Shown one piece after another: positions 1 to 6,478 of a stretch of 7,355 nucleotides of DNA. The DNA is from Rhizobium sp. LCM 4573 (GTDB lineage Bacteria > Pseudomonadota > Alphaproteobacteria > Rhizobiales > Rhizobiaceae). The notes under the pieces were generated by a model. That model had not been told where the DNA came from. It saw only the letters and a program-made list of their open reading frames with translations, and did not search any database. The position numbers and the translations under genes were made by a program. The stretch spans positions 563,833-571,187 of the forward strand of contig NZ_MDDW01000001.1 of NCBI RefSeq assembly GCF_001854865.1, read 5' to 3'. The first letter of the stretch is position 1, and each line of letters begins with the position of its first letter.

Positions 1-536
1 GGCCGCCCGAAGGCTTCGAAATAGGAAGGTGCTGCGCAGACCACATGCGGCATGGAGGCCAGCTTGCGGGCAATCAGGCTCGTGTCCTCCAGATGGTCCC
101 GGCCGCGGATGGCGATGTCATAGCCTTCGCTCACGATATCCACCCGCCTGTCGTCGAGGTTGAGATCGAGCGACAGGTCGGGATATCGCGAAAGAAACCG
201 GGGGATCGCCGCCGATAGCCGCGTCAGGGTCACCGTCATCGGAGCCGCGACCCTGAGCAGCCCGCTCGGCGCATCCTGGAGCGGCCCCATGGCACGGTCG
301 GCCTCCTTCAATCCGTCCAGGATGCGGGCGACATGGTCGAGATAGACCACCCCCGCCTCGGTAAGACTGACCCGACGCGTGGTGCGGTTGAACAGACGGA
401 CGCCCAGATGCGTTTCCAGTTCGTTGATGTTCTTGCTGACGGCTGGCGGCGAGAGGCCGAGCCGCCGACCGGCTTCGGCGAAATTCCTCAGTTCCGCCAC
501 CTGACGGAAAACATTCAGCGCGGTCAGTCGATCCAT
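1..536 (-). CDS. LysR-family transcriptional regulator, CrgA-like subgroup (3' part beyond window)
   Basis: This is the N-terminal 178 residues of a LysR-type regulator; the reading frame stays open through the left edge, so the rest of the effector domain is missing. The ATG at 536-534 begins MDRLTALNVFRQVAELRNF. Residues 1-60 form the winged helix-turn-helix, with the typical core LGLSPPAVSKNINELETHLG and then RLFNRTTRRVSLTEAG. A linker helix follows to about residue 88, then the start of the periplasmic-binding-like effector domain (GLLRVAAPMT...). The stretch DIAIRGRDHLEDTSLIARKL is typical of the CrgA-like group. A GGA at 547-545 on the minus strand could serve as ribosome binding site. 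It is divergent from the nitroreductase/EamA pair, the classic LysR layout, so it probably controls that pair and itself. Family assignment is secure; effector and targets are inference. Confidence 0.93.
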   Translation of the reverse strand, partial: MDRLTALNVFRQVAELRNFAEAGRRLGLSPPAVSKNINELETHLGVRLFNRTTRRVSLTEAGVVYLDHVARILDGLKEADRAMGPLQDAPSGLLRVAAPMTVTLTRLSAAIPRFLSRYPDLSLDLNLDDRRVDIVSEGYDIAIRGRDHLEDTSLIARKLASMPHVVCAAPSYFEAFGR

Positions 537-538
537 GT

Positions 539-559
539 TTATTTTCCAATAGTGAATAA
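539..559. promoter_or_regulatory. Candidate LysR operator, TTATT-N11-AATAA
   Basis: A 5-bp inverted repeat with an 11-bp spacer lies 3 bp upstream of the lysR start codon. It fits the T-N11-A rule for LysR-type binding sites. It overlaps the likely ribosome binding site and leader of lysR, which would suit negative autoregulation. A weaker second dyad, ATC-N11-GAT, lies at 564-580. AT-rich dyads of this size can occur by chance, so this is a candidate only. Confidence 0.45.
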
Positions 560-635
560 TCAGATCACCATATAGCCGATTATCCCCATCAGGTGAATCC
601 GGTAAAACAGACTGGCAGCGCAAGGACTGCCCGAA

Positions 636-651
636 GCGCCGAAAGAGGCGC
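636..651 (+). other. Small GC-rich hairpin in the nitroreductase leader
   Basis: GCGCC-GAAAGA-GGCGC is a perfect 5-bp stem with a 6-nt loop, 25 nt before the proposed nitroreductase start. No T-run follows, so it does not look like a terminator. It may form in the leader RNA, but a stem this short is common in GC-rich DNA. Apart from this hairpin and the two dyads at 539-580, I see nothing definite in the 140-bp spacer, and no consensus -35/-10 pair for the rightward genes. Confidence 0.25.
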
Positions 652-676
652 GAAGACCGCACTCAGAGATCGCCCC

Positions 677-1291
677 ATGACCCATCCGACCATTGCTCTC
701 ATCGAGAAACGCATTTCCGCCAATCACTTCGATCCCGCCCATGCCCTGCCGGCCGCCGATATCGAGCGGCTGGTCGGCCTGGCGACACGGGCGCCCACCG
801 CCTACAATCTGCAGAACTGGCGCTTCATCGCGGTCCAGTCGCCCGAGGCCAAGGCCCGGCTGCGCGCCATCGCCTACGGGCAGAAGAAGGTGAGCGACGC
901 AGCCGTTACCTTCATCCTCTGCGGCAGGCTGCCCGATGCCGCCACCCTTCCCGATCGGCTGCGGCCCTTCGTCGACGCGGGCTTCATGCCGCCCGCCATT
1001 GCCGATGCCTGGCGCGAAGGCGCCGATGCTCAATATGGAGGTTCGCAGGCGGCCCGGGACGAGGCGCTGCGCTCCGCCACCTTTGGTGCTGCGACGCTCA
1101 TCTACGCCGCCGAAGCGCTCGGCCTTTCCTCCAGCGCCATGGTCGGGTTCGATCAGGAAGCGCTCCGGAAGGAATTCTCCTTGGAACCCGATGAAATACC
1201 TGCATTGCTGGTTGCCGTCGGCCGCGCCGCCGAAGGCAATTGGCCGCAAAAGCCCCGCCGTCCCGTCTCGGAGGTCTTGGACCTACTATGA
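677..1291 (+). CDS. Nitroreductase-family FMN oxidoreductase
   Basis: This 204-residue protein has the usual length and pattern of the nitroreductase fold: FMN-dependent, NAD(P)H-using, normally a cytoplasmic homodimer that reduces nitroaromatics, quinones or related compounds. The N-terminal FMN-contact motif RAPTAYNLQNWRF is at residues 38-50; it has QNW where many relatives have QPW. Residues 132-160 (RSATFGAATLIYAAEALGLS... GFD) match the central helix and the glycine-rich turn. The end, AEGNWPQKPRRPVSEVL, is the usual C-terminal signature. I chose the ATG at 677 because homology begins there. The frame is open back to a GTG at 593, but that 28-residue extension (VNPVKQTGSARTARS...) looks like leader sequence. 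The stop overlaps the next start as ATGA, so the two genes are almost certainly one operon under the divergent LysR gene. The physiological substrate cannot be read from sequence. Confidence 0.9.
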   Translation: MTHPTIALIEKRISANHFDPAHALPAADIERLVGLATRAPTAYNLQNWRFIAVQSPEAKARLRAIAYGQKKVSDAAVTFILCGRLPDAATLPDRLRPFVDAGFMPPAIADAWREGADAQYGGSQAARDEALRSATFGAATLIYAAEALGLSSSAMVGFDQEALRKEFSLEPDEIPALLVAVGRAAEGNWPQKPRRPVSEVLDLL

Positions 1292-2160
1292 AAACATCCA
1301 GCTTCGATCTGTTGATTACGGCTCTCGCGCCGGCCATCTGGGGCAGCACCTATATCGTCACCACCCAGTTCCTGCCGCAGGGCTATCCTCTCACGGTCGC
1401 CGTGCTTCGGGCACTGCCGGCCGGCTTGCTCCTGCTGCTCTTCGTCCGCAAGCTGCCCTGGGGCACATGGTGGATGCGCATTGCGATCCTGGGAGTGCTC
1501 AACTTCTCCTTCTTCCAGGCCATGCTCTTCATCTCCGCCTATAGGTTGCCAGGCGGCATCGCCGCAACCGTCGGGGCCATTCAGCCGCTGGTCGTCGTCG
1601 TGCTCGCACGCCTCCTGCTCGGAAGCCCGATCCATCTTCTGTCGGTCGTCGCCGCGATCGCCGGCCTGGTCGGCGTGGCGATGCTGGTTCTTGCTCCGGG
1701 CGCCGCACTCGATCCGCTCGGCATCATCGCCGGCCTTGCGGGCGCTGCTTCCATGGCAGCCGGCACCGTGCTGAGCAGGCGTTGGCAGCCACCGGCTTCG
1801 CTCTTGACCTTCACGGCCTGGCAGCTGACGGCAGGTGGCATTCTCCTTTTGCCGGTAGCCTTCTGGTTCGAGCCGTCCTTGCCGCCGCTGACCACAACCA
1901 ACCTGCTGGGGCTGGCATGGCTGAGCCTGATCGGTGCCGCGGTGACATATGTTATCTGGTTCCGCGGGGTCTCGCGCCTGCCGCCCTCCGTGGCCTCGTC
2001 GCTTCTCCTTCTGAGCCCTATGGTCGCGGTCCTGCTTGGCTGGATTTTCCTCGACCAGACCCTGAGCGCCGTCCAGATCGTCGGCAGCCTTCTGGTGGTC
2101 GCCAGCATCCAGCTCAGCCATCGCGCCCAGTCCCCCAGCCCACAGCCGGCCACGCGATAA
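1288..2160 (+). CDS. EamA-family (DMT superfamily) transporter
   Basis: This is a 290-residue inner-membrane protein with two tandem EamA repeats (about residues 8-136 and 147-276), each of five hydrophobic helices, giving the expected ten membrane spans. Visible landmarks are APAIWGSTYIV near the start, RALPAGLLLLLF at 41-52, GGIAATVGAIQPLVVVVLAR at 89-108, and in the second half TYVIWFRGVSRLPPSVAS then LLSPMVAVLLGWIFLDQTLS. Relatives export amino acids, metabolites or drugs; the substrate here is unknown. The start ATG at 1288 overlaps the nitroreductase TGA by four bases. A GGAGGT at 1270-1275, inside the upstream gene, lies 12 nt away, so initiation probably relies partly on translational coupling. 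A strong terminator follows 36 bp after the stop. Context suggests it exports a product or substrate of the nitroreductase, which is inference. Confidence 0.93.
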   Translation: MKTSSFDLLITALAPAIWGSTYIVTTQFLPQGYPLTVAVLRALPAGLLLLLFVRKLPWGTWWMRIAILGVLNFSFFQAMLFISAYRLPGGIAATVGAIQPLVVVVLARLLLGSPIHLLSVVAAIAGLVGVAMLVLAPGAALDPLGIIAGLAGAASMAAGTVLSRRWQPPASLLTFTAWQLTAGGILLLPVAFWFEPSLPPLTTTNLLGLAWLSLIGAAVTYVIWFRGVSRLPPSVASSLLLLSPMVAVLLGWIFLDQTLSAVQIVGSLLVVASIQLSHRAQSPSPQPATR

Positions 2161-2196
2161 CTCGAAAGCGAACACCTCGCGGCAATCCAGAATGCG

Positions 2197-2231
2197 AAAA
2201 CCCGCCGGAACATCCGGCGGGTTTTCTTTTT
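2197..2231 (+). terminator. Intrinsic terminator of the nitroreductase-EamA operon, possibly bidirectional
   Basis: A perfect 12-bp stem, AAAACCCGCCGG paired with CCGGCGGGTTTT, has a 5-nt AACAT loop and is followed on the plus strand by CTTTTTT. It lies 36 bp beyond the EamA stop codon. The convergent MFS gene ends at 2296, 65 bp further on. On the minus strand the same stem also ends in TTTT, so it could stop transcription from both sides. Nothing else is apparent between here and the MFS stop. Confidence 0.9.
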
Positions 2232-2295
2232 AAATCCGCAACCGCCGAACCTTTCCAGGCAGGAGCCGCCGCAGGGTCGACAAGAGCCCCGGCGC

Positions 2296-3735
2296 CTATT
2301 TTGCTGCCCCCGCCGGCTTGCCCGTCAGATACGCGACGAGAATCGAAACCAGGATCCCCGCAGCGGCCAGATAGAAAGCCAGCCGGATTCCCTCGCCGGC
2401 CGCAATGCTCAGCTCGTTCCCCGAGAGGCCTTGGGTTTGGCGATTGGCGATCGCGATCAATATCGCAAGCCCGATCGCATTGCCCACATTGAGCGTCGTC
2501 GACGCCATGCCGGATGCAACGCCTTGCTCGTCGTGATGAACGCCCGAGGCAGCCGCGATCCACATGCCTGTCCAGACGATTCCCTGGCCGACGCCGGAGA
2601 TAATCAGACCGGGAACGATAAGCAGATAACCGCTCCCGGCAGCCGCGCCCGGCACCATCAGTACCGTGCCGACAGCACCGATGAGCATGCCGGCGATAAG
2701 CGTCGAGCGTGTGGTGAAGCGGGTGGCGAGACGCTCCCCGGCCTGGGTTCCCGCGGCGATCGCCAGCGAAGGCGTGAGGAAGGCCAGTCCGGTTTGCAGC
2801 GCGCTCATGCCCTGCACGTTCTGAAACAACACGGTCAGGAAATACGGCAAGGTGCCGAACGTCGCCATGTAGAGGAAGGTGATGGTCATGCCCGCAAACA
2901 GACTTCTATTACGGAAAAGGCGCAGAGGCATCAGCGGGTCCGCGCTCCTCGCCTCGATGATCGCGAAGGCAAGCAGGAACCCGGCGGCGCATATCGCGCT
3001 CCAAATAATGCTCGGAGCAGCCCACCCATATTCCGGACCCTGCACAAGGGCGAAGACCAGCAAGGTTGCGCCGGCGGTTACCGTGACGGCGCCCGCCAGA
3101 TCGAAGCTGCGATGTTCATGCCGCTTTGGATCCTTCGGGATGACGATGAATGCGGCAAGGATTGCCACCGCGGCCAGAAGGACATTCACATAGAAGACCG
3201 AGGGCCAGCCGAATGCCGCGGTCAGGAACCCTCCGGCAAGCGAACCGATCGTAAGCCCGCTCGCACCCGCTCCACCCCATACGGCCAGGGCGCGGTTGCG
3301 TTCCGGCCCCTCCGCAAACAGGCGGTTCACGAGCGAGAGCGTCGCAGGAAAGAGGAATGCGCCGCCGATTCCCTGCACCGCCCGTGCGGCAATAATGATT
3401 TCGGGCCGCCATGCGAGCCCGCCCGCCAGCGAGGACAACGCGTAGAGCCACAGCGCGAAAATGAACATGCGGCGCTGACCGATGAGATCGGCCGCCCTGC
3501 CGCCGAACAAGAGGAAACCGCCTGTAAAGACCGTGTAGACGCTTACGACCCATTGCAGCGTCTGTCCGGAAAAACCGAGCCCGGCACCGATCTCCGGCAG
3601 GGCGACGAACACGATGTTGAGATCAAGTGCGATAATCAGCTGGGCGAAGGCGAGCAGGGCAAGAGTGGTCACCCGTCCCCTGGTTAGGCTTGGTTCTGGC
3701 GATATTGAAGAAAACGACTGGTCCGATGTGCTCAT
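2296..3735 (-). CDS. MFS drug:H+ antiporter, DHA2 (EmrB/QacA-like, 14 TM)
   Basis: This 479-residue multidrug-efflux-type permease has length and hydrophobicity fitting 14 membrane spans. Family motifs appear in order: LDLNIVFVALP (residues 37-47, the D1-type motif of 14-TM antiporters), motif A GGRAADLIGQRR (78-89), motif B RAVQGIGGAFLFP (118-130) and a motif C region GASGLTIGSLAGG (157-169), which lacks the proline of the textbook GPxxGG form, as some relatives do. The C-terminus ends AYLTGKPAGAAK. I chose the ATG at 3735-3733 because a GGAG lies nine bases upstream on the minus strand. An ATG at 3750 and a TTG at 3753 in the same frame lack such a site, and the latter falls inside the operator. 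It probably exports toxic organic compounds using the proton gradient. It is divergent from the TetR gene, whose product very likely represses it. The drug range cannot be predicted. Confidence 0.93.
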   Translation of the reverse strand: MSTSDQSFSSISPEPSLTRGRVTTLALLAFAQLIIALDLNIVFVALPEIGAGLGFSGQTLQWVVSVYTVFTGGFLLFGGRAADLIGQRRMFIFALWLYALSSLAGGLAWRPEIIIAARAVQGIGGAFLFPATLSLVNRLFAEGPERNRALAVWGGAGASGLTIGSLAGGFLTAAFGWPSVFYVNVLLAAVAILAAFIVIPKDPKRHEHRSFDLAGAVTVTAGATLLVFALVQGPEYGWAAPSIIWSAICAAGFLLAFAIIEARSADPLMPLRLFRNRSLFAGMTITFLYMATFGTLPYFLTVLFQNVQGMSALQTGLAFLTPSLAIAAGTQAGERLATRFTTRSTLIAGMLIGAVGTVLMVPGAAAGSGYLLIVPGLIISGVGQGIVWTGMWIAAASGVHHDEQGVASGMASTTLNVGNAIGLAILIAIANRQTQGLSGNELSIAAGEGIRLAFYLAAAGILVSILVAYLTGKPAGAAK

Positions 3736-3752
3736 CGCGGCAGGCTCCATCA

Positions 3753-3776
3753 ATTATTGAATGATCACTCAATAAT
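3753..3776. promoter_or_regulatory. Operator O1 (TetR-type dyad) over the MFS promoter
   Basis: This is a 24-bp dyad, ATTATTGA-N8-TCAATAAT, whose spacer contains TGATCA centred on the same axis; 11 of 12 base pairs are symmetric. It overlaps the predicted -10 and start site of the MFS gene. It is 20/24 identical to O2. The length and placement suit a TetR-family operator; that the adjacent TetR protein binds it is inference. Confidence 0.8.
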
Positions 3777-3799
3777 GAAAACTTGCAATTCGAAGTCAA
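3772..3799 (-). promoter_or_regulatory. Predicted promoter of the MFS gene
   Basis: On the minus strand, TTGACT (3799-3794) and CATTAT (3777-3772) are separated by 16 bp and resemble sigma-70-type -35 and -10 elements. The -10 runs into operator O1. The expected start site is near 3765, giving a leader of about 30 nt to the ATG at 3735. The match is good for the -35 and moderate for the -10. Confidence 0.55.
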
Positions 3800-3811
3800 G
3801 CAGATTATTTA
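3783..3811 (+). promoter_or_regulatory. Predicted promoter of the tetR gene
   Basis: TTGCAA (3783-3788) and a weak -10 TATTTA (3806-3811) lie 17 bp apart on the plus strand. The -10 is inside operator O2, and the -35 region overlaps that of the opposing MFS promoter. The predicted start near 3818 would give a leader of about 20 nt. The -10 match is poor (3/6), so the exact placement is uncertain. Confidence 0.4.
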
Positions 3812-3827
3812 TCGATCATTCAATAAT
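3804..3827. promoter_or_regulatory. Operator O2 (TetR-type dyad) over the tetR promoter
   Basis: This is the second 24-bp dyad, ATTATTTA-N8-TCAATAAT, with 9 of 12 symmetric pairs and 20/24 identity to O1. Its centre is 51 bp from that of O1, about five helical turns, which puts both on the same DNA face. It abuts the GGAGG ribosome binding site (3828-3832) of the regulator. It is less symmetric than O1, which suggests weaker binding and tunable autoregulation (inference). Confidence 0.75.
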
Positions 3828-3837
3828 GGAGGTTTTG

Positions 3838-4470
3838 ATGGCTCGTCCGCGTGAGTTCGACCGGGATGTGGCCTTGGCTAAGGCCCGCGATGCTTTCTGG
3901 GCCAGCGGCTATGAAGGCACCTCGATTTCCGATCTCGTGGCAATTCTCGGCCTGGCTCCGGCCCGACTGTATGCGGCCTTCGGCTCCAAGGAGGAGCTTT
4001 TCCGCGAGGCGGTCGCCCTTTATGAGGCCGGCGAAGGAAGTTTCGTGTCGAGGGCGCTCCTGCAGGAGCCGACCGCGCGGGACGCCGTGATGCGCATGTT
4101 CAGGGAAGCGGTCCAGGTCTATACGAGGCCCGGCAAGCCCCGGGGATGCCTTGTCGTATCCGCGGCCTCCAGCAGCGCGGTCGAGAACGATGCCGTTCGC
4201 GAGTTTCTTGCCGAGCGACGCCGGCTGCAGGAGGAGAGCATCGTCGCCCGCTTTCGGCGAGCCGTGAGCGAGGGCGAATTACCGACGGGAACGGATGCCG
4301 AGGCGCTGGGCGGCACTATCGCGGCAATCCTGAATGGACTCTCGGTTCAGGCGAGAGATGGCGCGCCGCCGGAGAAATTGGAGGCAATGTGTGCCTTTGC
4401 GATAGACGCGTTGTTTGGCACCGAACGGCAGCCTCTTGGGAAGAGTGCCGCCGAATTCGGGCGTGAATGA
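3838..4470 (+). CDS. TetR/AcrR-family transcriptional regulator
   Basis: This is a 210-residue repressor of ordinary TetR length. The N-terminal DNA-binding domain spans residues 1-60: MARPREFDRDVALAKARDAF, then the helix-turn-helix TSISDLVAILGLAPARLYAAFGSKEEL (28-54, given in two parts: TSISDLVAILGL and APARLYAAFGSKEEL). The ligand and dimer domain contains PRGCLVVSAASSS (101-113), a motif seen in the branch with ComR/AefR-like members; the cysteine is residue 104. The ATG at 3838 is preceded by GGAGG five bases upstream and starts the family homology. The frame is open upstream to 3757, but that stretch is operator DNA. It is divergent from the MFS pump with shared operators, so it most likely represses both genes until a ligand, perhaps a pump substrate, binds. 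The family is certain; the ligand is unknown. Confidence 0.95.
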   Translation: MARPREFDRDVALAKARDAFWASGYEGTSISDLVAILGLAPARLYAAFGSKEELFREAVALYEAGEGSFVSRALLQEPTARDAVMRMFREAVQVYTRPGKPRGCLVVSAASSSAVENDAVREFLAERRRLQEESIVARFRRAVSEGELPTGTDAEALGGTIAAILNGLSVQARDGAPPEKLEAMCAFAIDALFGTERQPLGKSAAEFGRE

Positions 4471-4473
4471 CAG

Positions 4474-4490
4474 AGGCCGAAGTCCGGCCT
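4474..4490. terminator. Possible hairpin terminator between convergent tetR and the DUF882 gene
   Basis: AGGCCG-N5-CGGCCT forms a perfect 6-bp stem in the 36-bp gap between the two convergent stop codons. Neither strand has a real T-run after it (TCTGACGCTT on plus, CTGTCATTC on minus), so it is a weak candidate, placed where a bidirectional terminator is expected. Confidence 0.4.
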
Positions 4491-4506
4491 TCTGACGCTT
4501 CATGAA

Positions 4507-6333
4507 TCAGCGCTTGATGCCGGCCGGGCCGCTGAACCGGTTCGGGTCGATCGACCGTGCCGCGGTGACCGGCTTGAAGCCGCCGCTCGCATAGGCAGCG
4601 GAATAGTCCGCGTTGAGCGTGCGGGTAACGACCCGCGGCGCCTTGACGGAAGCCATCTCTCCCGCGCGATTGTTGTTGACGGCCCATTTGGCGATCAGGT
4701 CGCCGGTCAGCGCGCCACCCGCCGGCTTTTGCTGGCCGGGCTTTGCCGCACGTCCGCCCTTTGTGGCGACCGCCGGCTTGGAGTTGTCGACGGGCGCATC
4801 GAAGCCGTCGCCGAAGCGCATCCCACTTCCGGAAGGCTGTGCGGGCTTCGAAGGAATAGCCGCCACTTCCATCGGTCTCGGCGCGGGGTGCGCCGGCTGC
4901 ATCTGAGGCGTCATGGCCGCCCTAGCCTCTGCCGCGCTCTGGGTGAGCGCCGCGACGACGGACGGCGTGAGCTGTTGCTGCTCCACGAGATCCGCTTCGC
5001 TTTCCGGATCGGTCTCGGCTGAAGCAAGCAGAGGTTCGGCGATAGAAGGCCGGGCGACCGGCAGCGGCACGGCGGCAAGCTCGCCGGCAGGCAGCGCGCC
5101 ATCGGCCGAAGCGGTCATCACGCCCTGTTCCGCGTCGCCTTTCAGGCCGCGCGGGCCGAGAAGCGTCGGAACGGGAATGGCATATTGGGCAAGATCGGCG
5201 AAGTTTTCCCCCTCAGGCTGCCGCGGCTGCGGCGGCATTGCTGCCTGCAGGGCCTCCTGGGCGGTGTTGCGGGTCGGGGAATAGAGCGCCGTAGCAAGAC
5301 CGCCCGGCCCATTGTCCTGGCGCAGCGCGGGGCGCGAAAGCGGCACGGGCGCTGCGATATTCTCGGGCTGCTGCGGCTCGACCGCCGCCACCATGACCGG
5401 CTGTTCGGCCGCAGGCTGGGGAGCTACCGGCTGCGGCGCGGGTTCCGCCTGCCTCTGCCGCGCGGGCGCAGCCGGGGCTGGAGCCGCGATGGCTTCTGCA
5501 TCCTCGTCCTCGTCGCCGCCGCCGAAGAGCACGGCCAGAAGGTTGCGCCGCTTGCCGCTCGAGCTGCCGGAAGCGCTGGCGATCTCGATCTGCTGGCCGG
5601 AAGCCAGGCGCTTCTTGTAGGAGGCGAGCGCCGTATCGTAACCCGGAAGCGGCTTGCCATCGGAAGGAAGATGAACGGTGTTGCCGTTCGGGAAGAGCTT
5701 GGCCAGTTCCTGGCGGCTCATGCGCGGCCATGCACGCACCCCGCCGACATCGAGATGCACGAAGGGCGAACCGGAATTCGGATAATAGCCGACGCCGCCG
5801 ACTTCCATCTTCATGGCCGTGCTGCGCAGCGTCGCAAGCTTTACGCCGGGAATATAGAAATCCATCGCCTTGCCGAGCATGTGCTGGCTGTTCTTCGCCA
5901 CGCCCTTGGTGCGCGAACGCAGCGCGCCGTTGGTCGCGGGAGAACGGTAAGCGGAGACGACATGGATATAATCGGTGGCGCCGCTGCGCCGGTAAACCTC
6001 CCAGACGAGGTCGAGCAGCCGCGGGTCCATCTTGGTGGGCTCGTTGCGGCGCCAGTCCCGCAGGAACTGGTTGACCTGCTGCAGCCCCTTGGGATCGAAC
6101 CTGCCGTTCCGCTTGTAGGTGATGATCGCCCTTTCCTTCGTATGGACGAAGTAGAGCTTGAGGCTGCGATTCTCCGCGGCCGCCTCCGAGACGGAAGCCA
6201 GGGTAAACGGCATGGCCATGCACATCAAAAACGCAGCCGCGGCGGCACGCTTCGCGAGAGCCCGGAAAAGCCCGGCATGGAGACCGCGCACGCTTTCACC
6301 CGAAGGCGTTTGGCTGGCATTCAGATCAGGCAA
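4507..6333 (-). CDS. DUF882/M15-family (YcbK/MepK-like) peptidase-domain protein with long low-complexity tail
   Basis: The protein has 608 residues from the chosen start. Residues 24-54 look like a signal peptide or membrane anchor (RALAKRAAAAAFLMCMAMPF, then TLASVSEAAAE). The peptidase-like domain covers about 57-208: FLRDWRRNEPTKMDPRLLDL, VVSAYRSPATN, then SQHMLGKAMDF with the H-x6-D zinc ligands at His151 and Asp158, and FVHLDVG with His193. This matches DUF882/Peptidase_M15_2, whose E. coli member MepK cuts peptidoglycan cross-links. The rest, about 400 residues, is mostly Pro/Ala/Gln-rich with an acidic DEDED patch, closing in a basic Gly/Ala tail. It probably acts in the periplasm on the cell wall. 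The start is uncertain. The TTG at 6333 has GGGG six bases upstream; alternatives in frame are GTG 6417, TTG 6375, GTG 6291 (also a good signal peptide) and ATG 6225. Confidence 0.88.
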   Translation of the reverse strand: MPDLNASQTPSGESVRGLHAGLFRALAKRAAAAAFLMCMAMPFTLASVSEAAAENRSLKLYFVHTKERAIITYKRNGRFDPKGLQQVNQFLRDWRRNEPTKMDPRLLDLVWEVYRRSGATDYIHVVSAYRSPATNGALRSRTKGVAKNSQHMLGKAMDFYIPGVKLATLRSTAMKMEVGGVGYYPNSGSPFVHLDVGGVRAWPRMSRQELAKLFPNGNTVHLPSDGKPLPGYDTALASYKKRLASGQQIEIASASGSSSGKRRNLLAVLFGGGDEDEDAEAIAAPAPAAPARQRQAEPAPQPVAPQPAAEQPVMVAAVEPQQPENIAAPVPLSRPALRQDNGPGGLATALYSPTRNTAQEALQAAMPPQPRQPEGENFADLAQYAIPVPTLLGPRGLKGDAEQGVMTASADGALPAGELAAVPLPVARPSIAEPLLASAETDPESEADLVEQQQLTPSVVAALTQSAAEARAAMTPQMQPAHPAPRPMEVAAIPSKPAQPSGSGMRFGDGFDAPVDNSKPAVATKGGRAAKPGQQKPAGGALTGDLIAKWAVNNNRAGEMASVKAPRVVTRTLNADYSAAYASGGFKPVTAARSIDPNRFSGPAGIKR

Positions 6334-6380
6334 GGCTATCCCCGTCTTGTAGGCAACATTCCCCTGCTGCCTCAAATGAC

Positions 6381-6478
6381 TGTCAATTGCGGTGACACGA
6401 TGGCAATTTTGCCACACATTCACAAGCTTCTCACATTTAGTCAATAATCGACTAACGAGAGATTGACAAAGGGTGACA
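6381..6478. promoter_or_regulatory. Palindrome-rich regulatory region upstream of the DUF882 gene
   Basis: The region holds TGTCA-N7-TGACA (6381-6397), TGGCAA-TT-TTGCCA (6401-6414), TTAGTC-N7-GACTAA (6437-6455) and a direct repeat of TGACA at 6464 and 6474, 10 bp apart. On the minus strand TTGTCA (6469-6464) and TATTGA (6446-6441), 17 bp apart, are a plausible promoter whose -10 lies in the TTAGTC dyad; the transcript would start near 6434. The remaining spacer, 6479-6542, shows nothing clear and no terminator for the upstream activator gene. The repeats are seen directly; their function is inference. Confidence 0.5.

Noticed and set aside
118..549. 143-codon minus-strand frame at the left edge
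   Set aside because: It is out of frame with the LysR gene at 1-536, whose helix-turn-helix and effector domain are clear.
593..676. N-terminal extension of the nitroreductase from a GTG
   Set aside because: There is no ribosome binding site, the composition is not family-like, and homology starts at the ATG at 677.
560..2175. Minus-strand open frames of 229 and 340 codons opposite the nitroreductase and EamA genes
   Set aside because: Both are low-complexity shadows of well-supported plus-strand genes.
2431..3687. 418-codon open frame on the plus strand opposite the MFS gene
   Set aside because: The product is Arg/Gly/Asp-rich with no family likeness, while the opposite strand encodes a clear 14-TM transporter. 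It is an antisense shadow produced by GC-rich codon use.
3757..3837. N-terminal extension of the TetR protein
   Set aside because: The extension is made of operator and promoter DNA; GGAGG and the usual family start support the ATG at 3838.
6401..6414. Sigma-54 -24/-12 promoter suggested by TGGCA near TTGCC
   Set aside because: The GG and GC elements are not separated by the required 10 bp on either strand.
5185..6447. 420-codon open frame on the plus strand opposite the DUF882 gene
   Set aside because: It is composed of Arg/Gly/His-rich sequence with no recognisable motif and lies against a gene with clear zinc-ligand motifs.
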